From positions 1 through 7,641 of the forward strand of contig CAJWGI010000056.1 in the NCBI GenBank assembly GCA_913031335.1: a stretch of DNA of 7,641 nucleotides, read 5' to 3'. How positions within the stretch are numbered: the first letter of the stretch is position 1; every line of letters begins with the position of its first letter. Origin of the DNA: an uncultured Anaerolineales bacterium (GTDB lineage Bacteria; Chloroflexota; Anaerolineae; Anaerolineales; UBA11657). Shown here in pieces: positions 6,961 through 7,641 of the stretch. Under the pieces are notes generated by a model, which worked only from the letters and a program-made list of their open reading frames with translations, ran no database searches and had not been told where the DNA came from. The translations under genes and the position numbers were made by a program.

Positions 6961-7641
6961 CAGGCAGCCCGAGGCAGCTGCCGGGCGCGTAGATTGGCGG
7001 GGAGTATTCCCAGCATGGAGCGGTATTTGGCTACGGTACGCCGCGCGACCTTGTAGCCGCACTCCACCAGCTTGATGGCAATCTGCTGATCGGTCATGGC
7101 TGAATCCTCATGGTCGATTATTTTACGCACCGCTGCACGCACTGCAAGGGAGCGATCGAAAAATCGCGCAAGCGGAATGATGCGCCCGCTCGGCAGGGCG
7201 ATGGTCTTGGCGGCGACTGCGCGAGAAATGGTGGATTCGTGTAGCTCTAACTCCTCGGCTAATTCCGCGCGTGTCATCGGGATCAAATCAGAATCGCCGC
7301 CGAGGATAAATGCCGGTTGTCGCTTGACTATCAGCCGCACGATGCGGCGCATGGCGTTGTCACGTTGGCGCATGCATTTTACGAAGAGCGCAGCTCGTTC
7401 CAAATATGAAGCCCATTCAACTTTCTTTTCAGGTTCTTCGATCTGTTTGACGATGTTGCGCACGGAAGGATTTACGCGCAGCCAACCACGCGCCGCAGTG
7501 AACACTTGCACCACCAGCGGCCCATCCACAGTGTGCGGGTTCTGGCTGACCTCCACGTCCGGTCTGAAATAGCGACCGCCGACGGCCTCGCTGTTGTTCC
7601 AATGCGTCTGAGAAGGGTAAGGCGACAGGTTGCGCTTGATA
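6960..7641 (-). CDS. rpoN: RNA polymerase sigma-54 factor, C-terminal part (5' end outside window)
   Basis: This is the alternative sigma factor that directs RNA polymerase to -24/-12 promoters and needs an AAA+ activator to open DNA. The frame is open from the right edge (first full codon at 7640) to a TGA at 6962-6960, giving 226 residues; the N-terminal activator-binding region lies outside. Visible in order: the end of the core-binding region (an NLSPYP stretch, then RPDV), a conserved segment with YLERAALFVKCMRQRDNAMR, the helix-turn-helix with ELHESTISRAV (about fragment residues 122-148), and the RpoN box ARRTVAKYR at 7046-7020, the signature that reads the -24 element. The linker between RFF and the last domain is about ten residues shorter than I recall for the E. 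coli protein. A GTG at 7556 could be called a start, but the family match continues upstream of it, so it is an internal valine. The stop shares one base with the downstream kinase start, indicating translational coupling. Confidence 0.96.
   Translation of the reverse strand, partial: IKRNLSPYPSQTHWNNSEAVGGRYFRPDVEVSQNPHTVDGPLVVQVFTAARGWLRVNPSVRNIVKQIEEPEKKVEWASYLERAALFVKCMRQRDNAMRRIVRLIVKRQPAFILGGDSDLIPMTRAELAEELELHESTISRAVAAKTIALPSGRIIPLARFFDRSLAVRAAVRKIIDHEDSAMTDQQIAIKLVECGYKVARRTVAKYRSMLGILPANLRARQLPRAA
7020..7046 (-). other. RpoN box (ARRTVAKYR) coding segment
   Basis: This segment encodes the exact nine-residue RpoN box, the hallmark of sigma-54 proteins that contacts the -24 promoter element. 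It is intact, so this sigma factor should recognise standard GG/GC promoters such as the one found at 3721-3736. Confidence 0.95.

Noticed and set aside
6961..7062. Earlier start for the kinase at 7062.
   Set aside because: It would overlap the conserved end of rpoN by about 100 bases and adds no recognisable sequence. The ATG at 6960 overlaps the rpoN stop neatly.

Overview
The window holds five genes, all on the minus strand and read right to left: the 3' part of rpoN (sigma-54), a soluble multi-sensor histidine kinase, an NtrC-family response regulator without a DNA-binding domain, a 103-residue two-helix membrane protein, and a very large tetratricopeptide (TPR) protein that runs off the left edge. 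There are no plus-strand genes, RNA genes, mobile elements or CRISPR arrays that I can support. The only real non-coding gap is about 105 bp at 3674-3778, and it contains the most informative regulatory signal.

Region by region: 7641-6960 is the C-terminal half of sigma-54, with its helix-turn-helix and RpoN box. Its stop overlaps the kinase start by one base (TGATG). The kinase (6960-4957) has a PAS-GAF-PAS-HisKA-HATPase layout, and its stop overlaps the regulator start by one base (TAATG). The regulator (4957-3779) has a receiver domain and a complete AAA+ ATPase, but ends right after the AAA+ lid with no Fis-type helix-turn-helix. Next comes a near-perfect -24/-12 sigma-54 promoter (3736-3721), partly inside an inverted repeat, placed to transcribe the membrane protein (3673-3362) and, 9 bp later, the TPR gene (3352 to beyond 1).

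Working model (inference): this is a compact sigma-54 circuit. The kinase senses a cytoplasmic signal and phosphorylates the regulator. The regulator, having no DNA-binding domain, would act on sigma-54 holoenzyme from solution, as described for FlgR of Helicobacter and CtcC of Chlamydia. Sigma-54 is encoded in the same operon, and the nearest candidate target is the membrane protein plus TPR pair next door. The function of that output pair cannot be read from the sequence.

Organism: a bacterium of moderately high GC. The sigma-54 fragment has a short linker between its helix-turn-helix and its last domain, and its wording around the RpoN box resembles sequences I associate with Chloroflexota (Anaerolineae-like) genomes. 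That assignment is from memory and is tentative. Layout, frames and motifs are read directly; family names rest on motifs; the circuit is inference.
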